From Paracoccaceae bacterium (GTDB lineage: Bacteria; Pseudomonadota; Alphaproteobacteria; Rhodobacterales; Rhodobacteraceae): a DNA stretch of 64,000 nucleotides. Location of the stretch: positions 1 to 64,000 of the forward strand of contig JAKITE010000003.1 in assembly GCA_021648225.1 (NCBI GenBank), written 5' to 3'. This document shows positions 1-7,480 of the stretch, one piece after another. Under the pieces are notes generated by a model. That model made no database searches. It worked only from the letters and a program-made list of their open reading frames with translations, and was not told where the DNA came from. The position numbers and the translations under genes are program-made. Numbering within the stretch: the first letter of the stretch is position 1; the number at the start of each line of letters is the position of its first letter.

Positions 1-220
1 AAACGCGGTCGGTGACCTGCGCGCCTTCATCCATCCAGTGTTTAACCCGATCAAGATCAATTTTCACCCGATCTTCACTGTCTTTGGCCAGCAACGGGTT
101 ATAGGTGCCGATTTTTTCAATAAAACGACCATCGCGCGGCATGCGGCTGTCAGCCACAACAATGCGATAAAAAGGGCGCTTTTTAGAGCCGCCACGGGCC
201 AGACGAATTTTAACAGACAT
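1..220 (-). CDS. rpsP: 30S ribosomal protein S16 (3' end outside window)
   Basis: The first 73 residues of ribosomal protein S16, a small-subunit assembly protein that binds 16S rRNA. The N-terminus [20 protein letters not shown] and the following segment [20 protein letters not shown] are the typical S16 signature. The ATG at 218-220 follows a strong ribosome binding site (AAGGAG, 7-8 bases upstream). It is the last visible gene of the minus-strand operon that begins with ffh; in related bacteria rimM, trmD and rplS follow, which would lie to the left of the window. Truncation is by the window edge only. Confidence 0.97.
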   Translation of the reverse strand, partial: MSVKIRLARGGSKKRPFYRIVVADSRMPRDGRFIEKIGTYNPLLAKDSEDRVKIDLDRVKHWMDEGAQVTDRV

Positions 221-255
221 ATTGTATTCTCCTTAAGATACGGGGGTCGCCCGCG

Positions 256-558
256 TTATTTGTTGTTTTTAGTATTCTCGTGATGCCTGATGACCTCGGA
301 TATAACGAAGTTCAGGAATTTCTTGGCAAATTCTGGGTCGAGATCGGCTTTGCCAGCCAATTCTTCCAAACGTGCAATTTGTGTAGCCTCGCGCGCGGGG
401 TCCGATGCGGGCAGGTCGTGTTTTGCCTTTAGCTCGCCCACCGCTTGGGTATGCTTGAACCGTTCGCCAAGCGTGTAAACAAGGATCGAATCGAGTCGGT
501 CAATGCTTTTGCGGTGACCTTGCAAGATTTCAGCGGCGCGGGTTTGGTCAGGGGTCAT
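256..558 (-). CDS. Chorismate mutase, AroQ type
   Basis: A 100-residue all-helical chorismate mutase of the AroQ class, converting chorismate to prephenate for phenylalanine and tyrosine synthesis in the cytoplasm. The N-terminal helix contains R..ID.LDS...Y.LGERF at residues 16-34, followed by a basic K-A-K segment and the helical stretch RLEELAGKADLDPEFAKKF, as in monofunctional mutases of Rhodobacterales. The ATG at 556-558 overlaps the stop codon of the upstream acetyltransferase (ATGA) and follows a GGAGG site, so translation is probably coupled. Linkage of chorismate mutase with ffh and rpsP is usual in this order; no biosynthetic partner is adjacent. Confidence 0.92.
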   Translation of the reverse strand: MTPDQTRAAEILQGHRKSIDRLDSILVYTLGERFKHTQAVGELKAKHDLPASDPAREATQIARLEELAGKADLDPEFAKKFLNFVISEVIRHHENTKNNK

Positions 559-1073
559 TGTATGGCCTCCGGGGTTTGGTGGCGGTAAACGATGCAGCTT
601 TTATCGCCTGATGGGTGATGGGCGGTTGGGTCAATGACAGCGCCAAGCCGTTCGGAAACAGCGATCGAAGTAGTATTTTCTGGATCAATATAGCTAACGC
701 AATCGGTCCAGTTCAAACATTCAAAACTGTTTAGCTGCAACGCTTTCATTGCCTCCAAAACATAACCCTTGCCCTCAAAATCTTCTGACCAAAGACACCA
801 GCCCATTTCGCATTCAGGCAATTCAATTGGATGTCGCGGCCCAACATGGCCAATTGCTGTGCCATCATTCAGAGTGACGATATACTTGCCATACCCGCGC
901 AGCATCCACTGCCCTGCCAATGCTGCAAATCCGCGCCAAGACTCGCCAACCGTGCTATCAGGCCCGCCTACAAATTTTGAACGCTGTTGCTTATAAAACG
1001 CTGCATACGCGTCAAAGTCCCCAAATTGAGGGCCGCGTAATGTCAGGCGTTTGGTCTGGATGGAGGGAATCAT
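555..1073 (-). CDS. GNAT family N-acetyltransferase (RimJ/RimL type), copy A
   Basis: A 172-residue acetyl-CoA-dependent N-acetyltransferase of the RimJ/RimL-like subgroup. It shows the N-terminal I.T.RLTLR strand (residues 4-12), the core motif ECEMGWCLWSEDFEGKGYV around residues 88-106 for acetyl-CoA binding, and the C-terminal N..SI.VSERLGAV motif. The ATG at 1071-1073 overlaps the stop of the preceding acetyltransferase by one base (TAATG); an upstream in-frame start would lie inside that gene and lacks the conserved N-terminus. It resembles the neighbouring copy B along its whole length, so the pair probably arose by tandem duplication. The substrate (ribosomal protein, peptide or small molecule) cannot be told from sequence. 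Confidence 0.88.
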   Translation of the reverse strand: MIPSIQTKRLTLRGPQFGDFDAYAAFYKQQRSKFVGGPDSTVGESWRGFAALAGQWMLRGYGKYIVTLNDGTAIGHVGPRHPIELPECEMGWCLWSEDFEGKGYVLEAMKALQLNSFECLNWTDCVSYIDPENTTSIAVSERLGAVIDPTAHHPSGDKSCIVYRHQTPEAIQ

Positions 1074-1591
1074 TAAATAGCCTCCGGTGCGGGATGGCGA
1101 TAAACAAGACATCTGACGCCTTCGGGCTTGGCTGCATCAACGTCCAGCACAGCACCCAATTTTTCGGTCATTTTGATAGATTTTTTGTTGTCAGGGGCAA
1201 CATAACTGACTGCAGTTTTCCAGTTCAAAGTACCAAATGCATAATCCAACATTGCAGTCGCTGCTTCCGATGCGAATCCAAGGCCTTCGTCTTCGTCGCG
1301 CCAAATCGACCAACCTAGTTCACACTCCGGCCAACCTTCTGGTTTCAGCCCACCAACATGACCAATTGCAACACTGTTGTCTTTCCGTTCAATTACAAAC
1401 GTGCCCAAATCGAAGTTCTTCCAAAATTCGATCATTTCCAAATACTCTTGAACCGCCTCGGCTTTATTGTCGGTGCGACCTGCAAATTGGGCGCGGCTGG
1501 ACATCAAAAAATTGGTGAATCCATCTTGGTCAGCCAATCTAGGCTCGCGTAAGATTAGTCGGTCAGTTTCAATTGTTGGAATAGCAGTCAT
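1073..1591 (-). CDS. GNAT family N-acetyltransferase (RimJ/RimL type), copy B
   Basis: A 172-residue paralogue of the next gene downstream. It begins MTAIPTIETDRLILREPRL, has the acetyl-CoA motif ECELGWSIWRDEDEGLGFASE near residues 90-110 and ends with N.KSIKMTEKLGAVLD. Its ATG overlaps the ffh stop codon by four bases (ATGA), so it is the second gene of the ffh operon and probably translationally coupled. A single GNAT gene between ffh and chorismate mutase is common in Rhodobacterales; two copies are less usual. The substrate is unknown. Confidence 0.88.
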   Translation of the reverse strand: MTAIPTIETDRLILREPRLADQDGFTNFLMSSRAQFAGRTDNKAEAVQEYLEMIEFWKNFDLGTFVIERKDNSVAIGHVGGLKPEGWPECELGWSIWRDEDEGLGFASEAATAMLDYAFGTLNWKTAVSYVAPDNKKSIKMTEKLGAVLDVDAAKPEGVRCLVYRHPAPEAI

Positions 1592-3054
1592 TTCTTTTTC
1601 CCAAACCCCGACAAATCAGACGGCAATCCGCCACCCGTGCCAAAATCAGGCATACCGCCTGTTGGCACACCCGGCATGCCTTGTTGCGCAGAACCGGCAC
1701 CTTTGCCCATCAATGCGCCCATGCCTTGACGCATCAGGCCTTTTTTGCCCATTTTACCCATCTTTTTCATCATATCGCCCATCTGGCGTTGCATTTTCAG
1801 CAATTTATTGAGGTCCGAGACCTCCATGCCTGAACCTTTGGCAATGCGTTTTTTGCGGCTGGCTTGCAACAGTTTAGGGTTGGCGCGTTCGCGTTTGGTC
1901 ATGGATTGGATTAGGGCAATCTGACGCGTGATCACACGGTCATCCATGCCCGCCGCATCCATCTGTTTTTTCATCTTGCCCATGCCGGGCATCATGCCCA
2001 TCAGGCCTTCCATGCCGCCCATCTTTTGCATTTGTTCCAGCTGCGATTTCAGGTCGTTCATGTTGAACAACCCTTTCTGGAACCGCTTCATCATGCGTTC
2101 GGCCTGTGCGGCCTCAATGGTTTCCTGGGCTTTTTCAACAAGGCCGACAATGTCACCCATACCCAGAATTCGGCCGGCAACACGGCTGGGGTCAAATTCC
2201 TCCAGCGCGTCCATTTTTTCGCCAAGACCAACAAATTTGATTGGTTTGCCGGTGATGGCGCGCATCGACAGCGCCGCACCACCACGCCCGTCGCCATCCA
2301 TACGGGTTAATACAACGCCGGTTATGCCAATACGATCATCAAAATTTTCAGCAGTATGCACCGCGTCCTGGCCGGTAAGCCCATCAACTACCAACAATGT
2401 TTCGCGGGGTTTGGTGGCCTCGCGCACGGCCTCGACCTCGGCCATCAGCGTGTCGTCAATTGACAACCGCCCCGCCGTATCAAGCATATAAACATCATAA
2501 CCGCCAAGGGTCGCTTGTTGTTTGGCGCGCTTGGCGATTTGCACGGCTGTCTGGCCCTCGACAATCGGCAGAGTATCCACACCGATCTGGGTGCCTAATA
2601 CTGCCAACTGGTGCATCGCAGCAGGGCGGTAAATATCGAGGCTGGCCATCAGCACCCGTTTATTTTCTTTTTCCGTCAGGCGTTTAGCCAGTTTGGCCGT
2701 CGTAGTGGTTTTACCGGAACCCTGCAAACCCACCATCAAAATAGGGGTTGGCGGATTATCAATTTTCAGCTCGGCCGCTTTTGGATCATCGCTGCCCAGC
2801 ATCGCCGCTAATTCGTCATTAACAATTTTGACAACTTGCTGACCGGGGGTAATAGATTTGGTAACCTGCTGGCCGGTGGCCTTTTCCTGCACGGCTTTGA
2901 CAAAATCGCGTGCCACGGGCAGGGAAACGTCCGCCTCCAGCAAAGCCACGCGGACTTCGCGCAGGGCGGTTGCCACATCGGCATCCGACAGCGCACCCTG
3001 ACGGGTTAGTTTATCAAAAACACCGCCTAGGCGGTCGGACAGATTCTCAAACAT
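1588..3054 (-). CDS. ffh: Signal recognition particle protein Ffh (SRP54)
   Basis: The GTPase that, with the 4.5S RNA, recognises signal sequences on nascent chains and delivers them to FtsY and SecYEG at the membrane. The 488-residue protein starts with the N domain (MFENLSDRLGGVFDKL), carries the G-domain P-loop GLQGSGKTTT at about residues 109-118, DTAGR and TRMDGDGRGGAA, and ends in a methionine-rich M domain with GGMEGLMGMMPGMGKMKKQM and a second Met-rich tail. I place the start at the ATG at 3052-3054 because family members begin there and an AAAGG site precedes it; a TTG 21 bases upstream would add seven unconserved residues. It heads the operon and is preceded by a structured leader. 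Confidence 0.97.
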   Translation of the reverse strand: MFENLSDRLGGVFDKLTRQGALSDADVATALREVRVALLEADVSLPVARDFVKAVQEKATGQQVTKSITPGQQVVKIVNDELAAMLGSDDPKAAELKIDNPPTPILMVGLQGSGKTTTTAKLAKRLTEKENKRVLMASLDIYRPAAMHQLAVLGTQIGVDTLPIVEGQTAVQIAKRAKQQATLGGYDVYMLDTAGRLSIDDTLMAEVEAVREATKPRETLLVVDGLTGQDAVHTAENFDDRIGITGVVLTRMDGDGRGGAALSMRAITGKPIKFVGLGEKMDALEEFDPSRVAGRILGMGDIVGLVEKAQETIEAAQAERMMKRFQKGLFNMNDLKSQLEQMQKMGGMEGLMGMMPGMGKMKKQMDAAGMDDRVITRQIALIQSMTKRERANPKLLQASRKKRIAKGSGMEVSDLNKLLKMQRQMGDMMKKMGKMGKKGLMRQGMGALMGKGAGSAQQGMPGVPTGGMPDFGTGGGLPSDLSGFGKKK

Positions 3055-3089
3055 CAACTGCGCCTTTCGGGCCAAACAAACGACAAACG

Positions 3090-3158
3090 CACCAGTGGGC
3101 GTAACACGCTGACTGGTGGCGATCCCCGATACGGGGACCGGAAGGTTAAAACTTCCGG
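3090..3158 (-). promoter_or_regulatory. Three-hairpin structured leader of ffh
   Basis: On the minus strand, between the presumed ffh promoter and the ffh start, three adjacent stem-loops can be drawn. Hairpin 1 (3138-3158): CCGGAAG paired with CTTCCGG around a 7-base loop. Hairpin 2 (3123-3137): TCCCCG paired with CGGGGA around TAT. Hairpin 3 (3090-3118): CACCAGT/ACTGGTG, a 2x2 internal loop, then GCGT/ACGC around GTT. A weak GCC/GGC hairpin touches the ribosome binding site (around 3062-3072). Such compact packing in a leader of about 110 bases suggests a cis-acting RNA controlling ffh. Function is inference; structured ffh leaders may already be catalogued for alphaproteobacteria. Confidence 0.6.
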
Positions 3159-3169
3159 AAGTTGGGGGG

Positions 3170-3198
3170 TGAATATAGCGCTATTGAAGCAGAGTCAA
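3170..3198 (-). promoter_or_regulatory. Probable sigma-70 promoter of the ffh operon
   Basis: Reading the minus strand, TTGACT at 3193-3198 is followed 17 bases later by TATTCA (3170-3175); the overlapping TATATT at 3172-3177 would give a 15-base spacer. Either choice puts the transcript start just before the three-hairpin leader. Confidence 0.55.
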
Positions 3199-3313
3199 GT
3201 TATGCTGCAACTTACATTCTTAGCGCCATTTTGGAATTGCAACAATCAAATAAATCTGTATTAAATAGTTGTATGTTGATAGATTGACACGGCTATAAAT
3301 TGAAAGAAGCTTT

Positions 3314-3631
3314 ATGAAAATTAATTTTACTATTGCAGCCTCGCTATTATTGGTGGGGTGTGTTGGAATCGAAACTCCAGCAATAATTCCACAAGCAACC
3401 GGAGGTAATCTTGGTGCTGGGTCGGTTCAAATGTCGTATGAGCGCCATCCAGCCGCTCGGCCGTCTGTAAACTGGTTTGCCGCACAGCAAGCTGCTACGG
3501 GGCGTTGCAATGGTTGGGGCTTTTCGGGCGCGCAACCATATGCAAATGACGCGCTTATTTGCTTAGCGACTAACGCCGACGGTCGGTGCATAAGAGAGCA
3601 AGTTGTTCGCACTTACCAATGCACTAATTAG
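3314..3631 (+). CDS. YecR-like small lipoprotein
   Basis: A 105-residue exported lipoprotein. Residues 1-15 form a short signal peptide ending in the lipobox LLVG-C16, so the mature protein is lipid-anchored. The mature part has G.VQMSYERHP, VNWFAAQQAATGRCNGWGF..A and a C-terminal NADGRC...VVRTYQC; this arrangement (aromatic-rich WG[FY]..A with paired cysteines and a terminal YQC) resembles the YecR-like lipoprotein family, whose function is not established. It stands alone, with an AAAGAAG ribosome binding site, divergent from ffh. No terminator is obvious before the next gene. Confidence 0.7.
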   Translation: MKINFTIAASLLLVGCVGIETPAIIPQATGGNLGAGSVQMSYERHPAARPSVNWFAAQQAATGRCNGWGFSGAQPYANDALICLATNADGRCIREQVVRTYQCTN

Positions 3632-3685
3632 CAAGTTTGATCTAAATTCGTTGTTGGGGTAATAAATCTCAACACGTGAGGTCAA

Positions 3686-4195
3686 ATGAAAAATTCTGTT
3701 CTTCTTCTGCGCGGTATAAATGTGGGCGGTCATGGCAAATTGCCAATGGCTGACCTGGCGAACATTCTGACCTCGCTTGGGGCCGCGGATGTTCGAACTT
3801 ATATCCAAAGTGGCAATGCGGTTTTTGAGGGAAATCTTAACCCCGAAAACATCGCCAACATCATTGAGATCAACAAAGGGTTTCGCCCCTGCGTCTTGCT
3901 GCTCTCAGCCGAAAATTTCAAAGCCATTGCCGCTGCCACCCCCGTGCCGGATGCAATCGGCAACCAGTTGCATATCTGGTTTGTGGCAGAACCGTTTCAA
4001 TTTGACCACATAACCAGCGATACCTTGCGTAAACCTTCGGAGCGTATATCAGTGACCAGCAAAGCCATTTATTTGCATGCGCCCGATGGCATTGGCCGCT
4101 CCAAACTGGCGGAAAAGATTGAGCGGCTGGCAGGCGTGGATTGCACGGCGCGCAATCTAAACACGGTTAATAAAATACTGGGTATGATCGGCTAA
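3686..4195 (+). CDS. DUF1697 domain protein
   Basis: A 169-residue cytoplasmic protein of the DUF1697 family, recognised by the N-terminal LLRGINVGGHGKLPMADL, the RTYIQSGNAVFE strand near residue 40, and the C-terminal basic segment with RNLNTVNKIL. The family has a ferredoxin-like alpha/beta fold and no settled biochemical function. A GAGG site sits 4 bases before the ATG. It is followed at once by zapE (TAA, one base, ATG), so the two are probably co-transcribed, although the pairing gives no clue to a shared job. Confidence 0.88.
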   Translation: MKNSVLLLRGINVGGHGKLPMADLANILTSLGAADVRTYIQSGNAVFEGNLNPENIANIIEINKGFRPCVLLLSAENFKAIAAATPVPDAIGNQLHIWFVAEPFQFDHITSDTLRKPSERISVTSKAIYLHAPDGIGRSKLAEKIERLAGVDCTARNLNTVNKILGMIG

Positions 4196-4196
4196 A

Positions 4197-5309
4197 ATGA
4201 ACATAACACAAACCCATCCCGGCCCGTTACACGCCTATCGCGACATGCTGCGTGATGGCACGCTAAATGACGATGCAGGCCAGCGGCTGGCTGTGGAAAA
4301 ACTACAAATTCTGCATAACCGGCTAAAAGATTATGACCCTGTCAAACCCAAGAAAATCGGCCTCGGGATTTTTGGCTGGGGGCGGGAAAACATTGCTGAA
4401 TCTGCAATTCCCGGACTTTATATGTATGGCGGGGTCGGGCGTGGCAAATCCATGTTGATGGACCTGTTTTTCGAAAATGCCCCAATTGAACCCAAACGTC
4501 GCGTGCATTTTCACGGCTTTATGCAAGAGGTGCACGAAGGCATCCACATCGCGCGTCAACACGGGGTTAAAGATCCGATTGTGCAGGTCAGCCAGCGCAT
4601 TGCCGATTCTGCGGCTTTGCTGTGTTTTGACGAAATGCAGATCAGCGATATTGCCGATGCCATGATTGTCGGGCGGCTGTTTGAAAAGCTGTTTGCGCGC
4701 GGGGTGATTATCGTGGCGACATCCAACCGCCACCCTGATGATCTGTATAAAGACGGGCTGAACAGGCAGCTTTTTGTGCCGTTTATTGAAAAAATCAAAG
4801 ACAAGTTGGAGGTATTTCATATCTCGGATGGCGATGACCACCGCCAAAACCGGCTGAGCGGCAAAATCAATTATCACACGCCGCTGGGGGCAGTGGCTAC
4901 AAAATGCCTTGATAATCGCTGGGATGTTCTGGCCGGGGTGCCTGCAAAACCCCTGACCCTGAAACGCAAGACCCGCAATCTGGTGATCCCTGCTTTTCAT
5001 AACGGCGTGGCGCGGGCCTCTTTTGCTGATCTTTGCGGTAAACCGCTTGGCCCGGGCGATTATCTGGCAATAGCTGACGCGATCCGTGTGCTTATTCTGG
5101 ATAATATCCCGATTTTGAAGGCTGAAAACCAAAACGAAGCCAAACGATTTGTTACCCTGATTGATGCCTTATATGAGGCCAAAGTGCGGCTGTTATGCTC
5201 GGCAGCTGCCGAACCGGAACAGCTGTATCCACACGGCAAAGGCGCGTTTGAATTTGAACGCACCGCGTCGCGCCTGAATGAAATGCGAAGTGAAGGTTGG
5301 GCGCAGTAG
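4197..5309 (+). CDS. zapE: Cell division protein ZapE (AFG1-family ATPase)
   Basis: A 370-residue AAA-type ATPase of the ZapE/AFG1 family. In Escherichia coli ZapE interacts with FtsZ at the constricting septum; mitochondrial AFG1 is involved in protein quality control. The Walker A motif GGVGRGKS is at residues 78-85 and the Walker B LLCFDEMQ at 141-148, followed by the family's sensor region ATSNRHPDDLYKDGLNR. The C-terminal RFVTLIDALYEAKV..L motif is also typical. Length matches the family. Alphaproteobacterial genomes commonly place it near malate dehydrogenase genes; that is not the case here. Confidence 0.93.
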   Translation: MNITQTHPGPLHAYRDMLRDGTLNDDAGQRLAVEKLQILHNRLKDYDPVKPKKIGLGIFGWGRENIAESAIPGLYMYGGVGRGKSMLMDLFFENAPIEPKRRVHFHGFMQEVHEGIHIARQHGVKDPIVQVSQRIADSAALLCFDEMQISDIADAMIVGRLFEKLFARGVIIVATSNRHPDDLYKDGLNRQLFVPFIEKIKDKLEVFHISDGDDHRQNRLSGKINYHTPLGAVATKCLDNRWDVLAGVPAKPLTLKRKTRNLVIPAFHNGVARASFADLCGKPLGPGDYLAIADAIRVLILDNIPILKAENQNEAKRFVTLIDALYEAKVRLLCSAAAEPEQLYPHGKGAFEFERTASRLNEMRSEGWAQ

Positions 5310-5680
5310 CGCGCTAAGCCAAAGCCGAGCGAAGCGAGGCTAAGCCCAAAGGGAAGGGTCGAATTGCGCCAGCAATTCCGGCGCTGGACTGCGGGAGCGC
5401 CCCCTCAATCGCCCGTGTATTTGCATTCGCAAAATAACGGGGCGCGCAGCAGCCATGGCCTCGCTTCGCTCGGTAGAGCACGCGGTGTTAGCCGTGCTGT
5501 TAAAAAACAATGATTCGATTTAAGCTGTTGAAATAGCAGATAAACAAATGACTCGACTCAAATCCCCTACATCTTGTAGGTTTGATATGCGAGATCCTCA
5601 ACCCCTAGTGCTGATAACGGCGGCACAACTGGTGTCGAGGGGGCAAGCCCTGCTTGTCAGATGTCATAAGGAGTATCCAA
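5310..5680. repeat. Non-coding stretch with nested inverted repeats
   Basis: No gene is seen here. A 15-base sequence CCGAGCGAAGCGAGG (5325-5339) recurs as its exact reverse complement at 5459-5473, 119 bases later. Between them lie a smaller pair GCGCCCC/GGGGCGC and a local AATTGC..GCAATT hairpin. Beyond them come AGCACG..CGTGCT (near 5477-5498) and a clean stem CCTACA-TCT-TGTAGG (near 5566-5580), flanked by TCAAA/TTTGA. The G+C-rich repeat looks like the dispersed intergenic palindromes seen in Rhodobacterales, but I cannot verify copy number from this window. The right end (5540-5680) probably contains the promoter and leader of the small gene at 5681. Confidence 0.6.
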
Positions 5681-5800
5681 ATGGCAAAAATTCGTAAAAT
5701 TGGTAGAAGTGCTGTAACAGGCAAATTTACCACGGTGGCAAAGGCGCGGAAACTATCCCGCACCCATGTTGTCGTTACGATTAAAAAACCTAAAAAGTAA
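5681..5800 (+). CDS. Conserved 39-residue basic protein
   Basis: A very short gene encoding MAKIRKIGRSAVTGKFTTVA followed by KARKLSRTHVVVTIKKPKK. It is real by several signs: an AAGGAG site 7 bases before the ATG, a terminator-like hairpin right after the stop, and a pattern (KIGR.A.TG.F...A......T.VV.TIK) that I recognise from small unnamed proteins in many proteobacteria, sometimes misannotated as transporters. It has no membrane segment; a quarter or more of the residues are Lys or Arg, so nucleic-acid binding is possible but unproven. It stands alone between zapE and trcR behind a long structured non-coding region. Confidence 0.72.
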   Translation: MAKIRKIGRSAVTGKFTTVAKARKLSRTHVVVTIKKPKK

Positions 5801-5807
5801 TAGGTTT

Positions 5808-5845
5808 CAAGGCGGCTTTTCTTGCAGGATGGGTCGCCTTGTTTT
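5808..5845 (+). terminator. Terminator-like hairpin after the 39-residue gene
   Basis: CAAGGCG (5808-5814) pairs with CGCCTTG (5835-5841) around a 20-base loop and is followed by TTTT. It starts 8 bases after the stop codon of the small basic protein. Confidence 0.55.
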
Positions 5846-5940
5846 ATGCAGATTCACATAGATACGTGAACAAATCAAGAAATTTATTCAGCAAAACAAG
5901 GCTTTAGATTATGAGTCCAATATCAATACCTTAGCAGAAA

Positions 5941-6678
5941 TTACTCCGTATCCGGCTGATCATCACCCTTTGGCAGGTTAAACAGGCTATCTGCATCCAC
6001 CAGCAATTCTTTTTCTTCCGGCTCATCGCTCAGCGCAAAGTTTTCCAGACCGGAAACATTTGACGGCATCGGGCGTGCTTCTTCGACCTGCAAGCTCTGC
6101 TCGGTTGAAACCAGTTTCATGCGTTCTTCGTCCGACATCACACCGCCTTCTTTGGCCTTTTTGGCGGCGGCTTTGGCCACTGCGGTATCCAGCTCGATTT
6201 GCCGTGCCATGCCCAGCGCAACCGGATCAATCGGTTGAATGTTGGAGATATTCCAGTGGGTGCGTTCACGGATGGCCACAATTGTGGGCTTTGTGGTGCC
6301 AACCAGCTTGGAGATCTGGCCATCGGTCAGCTCGGGGTGGAATTTCACCAGCCATGCAATCGCAGCAGGGCGATCCTGACGTTTTGACAATGGCGTATAC
6401 CGCGGGCCTTTGCGTTTCATCTCGCCTTCGGCAGCAGGATTATACATCAGTTCCAGCTTGGCTTTCGGGTCTGCCTCGCAGCGCGCGATTTCTTCCTTGG
6501 TCAGTTGAGTGTTGGCAATCGGATCAAAACCCTTAACACCAACCGCAACCTCGCCATCGGCAATGCCGTTTACTTCCAAATCATGCAAACCACAAAAGGT
6601 TGCGATCTGGGGAAAGCTGAGCATCGTGTTGTCAACCAGCCAGACAGCGGTTGCTTTTGCCATAATCGGAAGCGCCAT
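5941..6678 (-). CDS. trcR: TrcR-type regulator (DUF1013)
   Basis: A 245-residue protein of the DUF1013 family, restricted to alphaproteobacteria and annotated as the cell-cycle transcriptional regulator TrcR. It has the family N-terminus AKATAVWLVDNTMLSFPQIA (residues 7-26), the central RYTPLSKRQDRPAAIAWLVK, and a helix-turn-helix-like segment LTDGQISKLVGTTKPTIVAI. The C-terminus is acidic and low in complexity. The ATG at 6676-6678 is preceded by GGAG 7 bases upstream; an ATG five codons later is possible. It is divergent from the RNase T2 gene. Regulatory targets cannot be seen here. Confidence 0.88.
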   Translation of the reverse strand: MALPIMAKATAVWLVDNTMLSFPQIATFCGLHDLEVNGIADGEVAVGVKGFDPIANTQLTKEEIARCEADPKAKLELMYNPAAEGEMKRKGPRYTPLSKRQDRPAAIAWLVKFHPELTDGQISKLVGTTKPTIVAIRERTHWNISNIQPIDPVALGMARQIELDTAVAKAAAKKAKEGGVMSDEERMKLVSTEQSLQVEEARPMPSNVSGLENFALSDEPEEKELLVDADSLFNLPKGDDQPDTE

Positions 6679-6776
6679 AATAATTCTCCATATCCACAGT
6701 TGATCCACTGGCAAAACCAAGTGCTCGTAAGCAAATTCAGGTTTTCGTGGGGAAATTAAACCTGTATATAGACCTA

Positions 6777-7415
6777 ATGAAAAGAATATTAAAGAGCTTT
6801 GTTTTGGCGGCATTTGCCAGCCCGGTTTTTGCCCAAACCGACCGCGCCGGTGAATTCGATTATTATGTTCTGGCCCTGAGCTGGACCCCGAGCTGGTGCG
6901 CATTGGAAGGCGATGACCGCGATTCTCCGCAATGTAATGCGGACACCGGATTCGGTTTTACCGTGCATGGGCTTTGGCCCCAATATGAACAGGGCTGGCC
7001 CGAATTTTGCACAACATCCGCGCACGATCCATCCCGCCGCCAAACCGCTGGAATGGCCGATATTATGGGCACCGGCGGCCTTGCGTGGTATCAATGGAAA
7101 AAGCACGGGCGCTGTTCGGGGTTAAGCGCGGAGGCCTATTTCGATGCCACCCGCCAAGCCTATGAAAGCATCAATCGCCCCGAGGTTTTGCGCCAGATTG
7201 ACCAGACATATCGCTTACCTGCTCGCATAATCGAAGACGCATTTATGGAATCAAACCCGGAAATAACCGCTGACCAAATCACCATCACCTGCAAACAAGG
7301 CCGCATTCAGGAGGCCCGAATTTGCCTTACCAAAGACCTGGATTTGCGCCAATGCGGGGTTGATGTGGTGCAGGATTGCAGCCTTTCCGATGCGGAATTT
7401 GCACCTATTCGTTAA
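6777..7415 (+). CDS. Secreted ribonuclease T2 family protein
   Basis: A 212-residue exported endoribonuclease of the RNase T2 family, which cuts single-stranded RNA through 2',3'-cyclic phosphates. Residues 1-19 are a Sec signal peptide (AFASPVFA then Q). Both catalytic segments are visible: CAS I as FTVHGLWPQ with His64, and CAS II as WYQWKKHGRC with Lys109/His110; the cysteines near them (41, 53, 78, 113) could form the usual disulfides. In CAS II the usual Glu is replaced by Gln (W-Q-W-K-K-H). Probable site of action is the periplasm, for RNA scavenging. It is a single gene divergent from trcR. Confidence 0.92.
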   Translation: MKRILKSFVLAAFASPVFAQTDRAGEFDYYVLALSWTPSWCALEGDDRDSPQCNADTGFGFTVHGLWPQYEQGWPEFCTTSAHDPSRRQTAGMADIMGTGGLAWYQWKKHGRCSGLSAEAYFDATRQAYESINRPEVLRQIDQTYRLPARIIEDAFMESNPEITADQITITCKQGRIQEARICLTKDLDLRQCGVDVVQDCSLSDAEFAPIR

Positions 7416-7480
7416 AATAACCTTGAACCTGTTGGAAATTATTTGCCTACTGGCATTACAAAAAAACAACAGGAGACGAT

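Noticed and set aside
4323..5132. Long open frame (about 270 codons) antisense to zapE
   Set aside because: Shadow of zapE with no domain; the sense strand has full ZapE motifs.
5587..5697. 36-codon frame starting ATGCGAGATCC upstream of the 39-residue gene
   Set aside because: It overlaps the small gene's start in another frame, has no binding site and no recognisable pattern.
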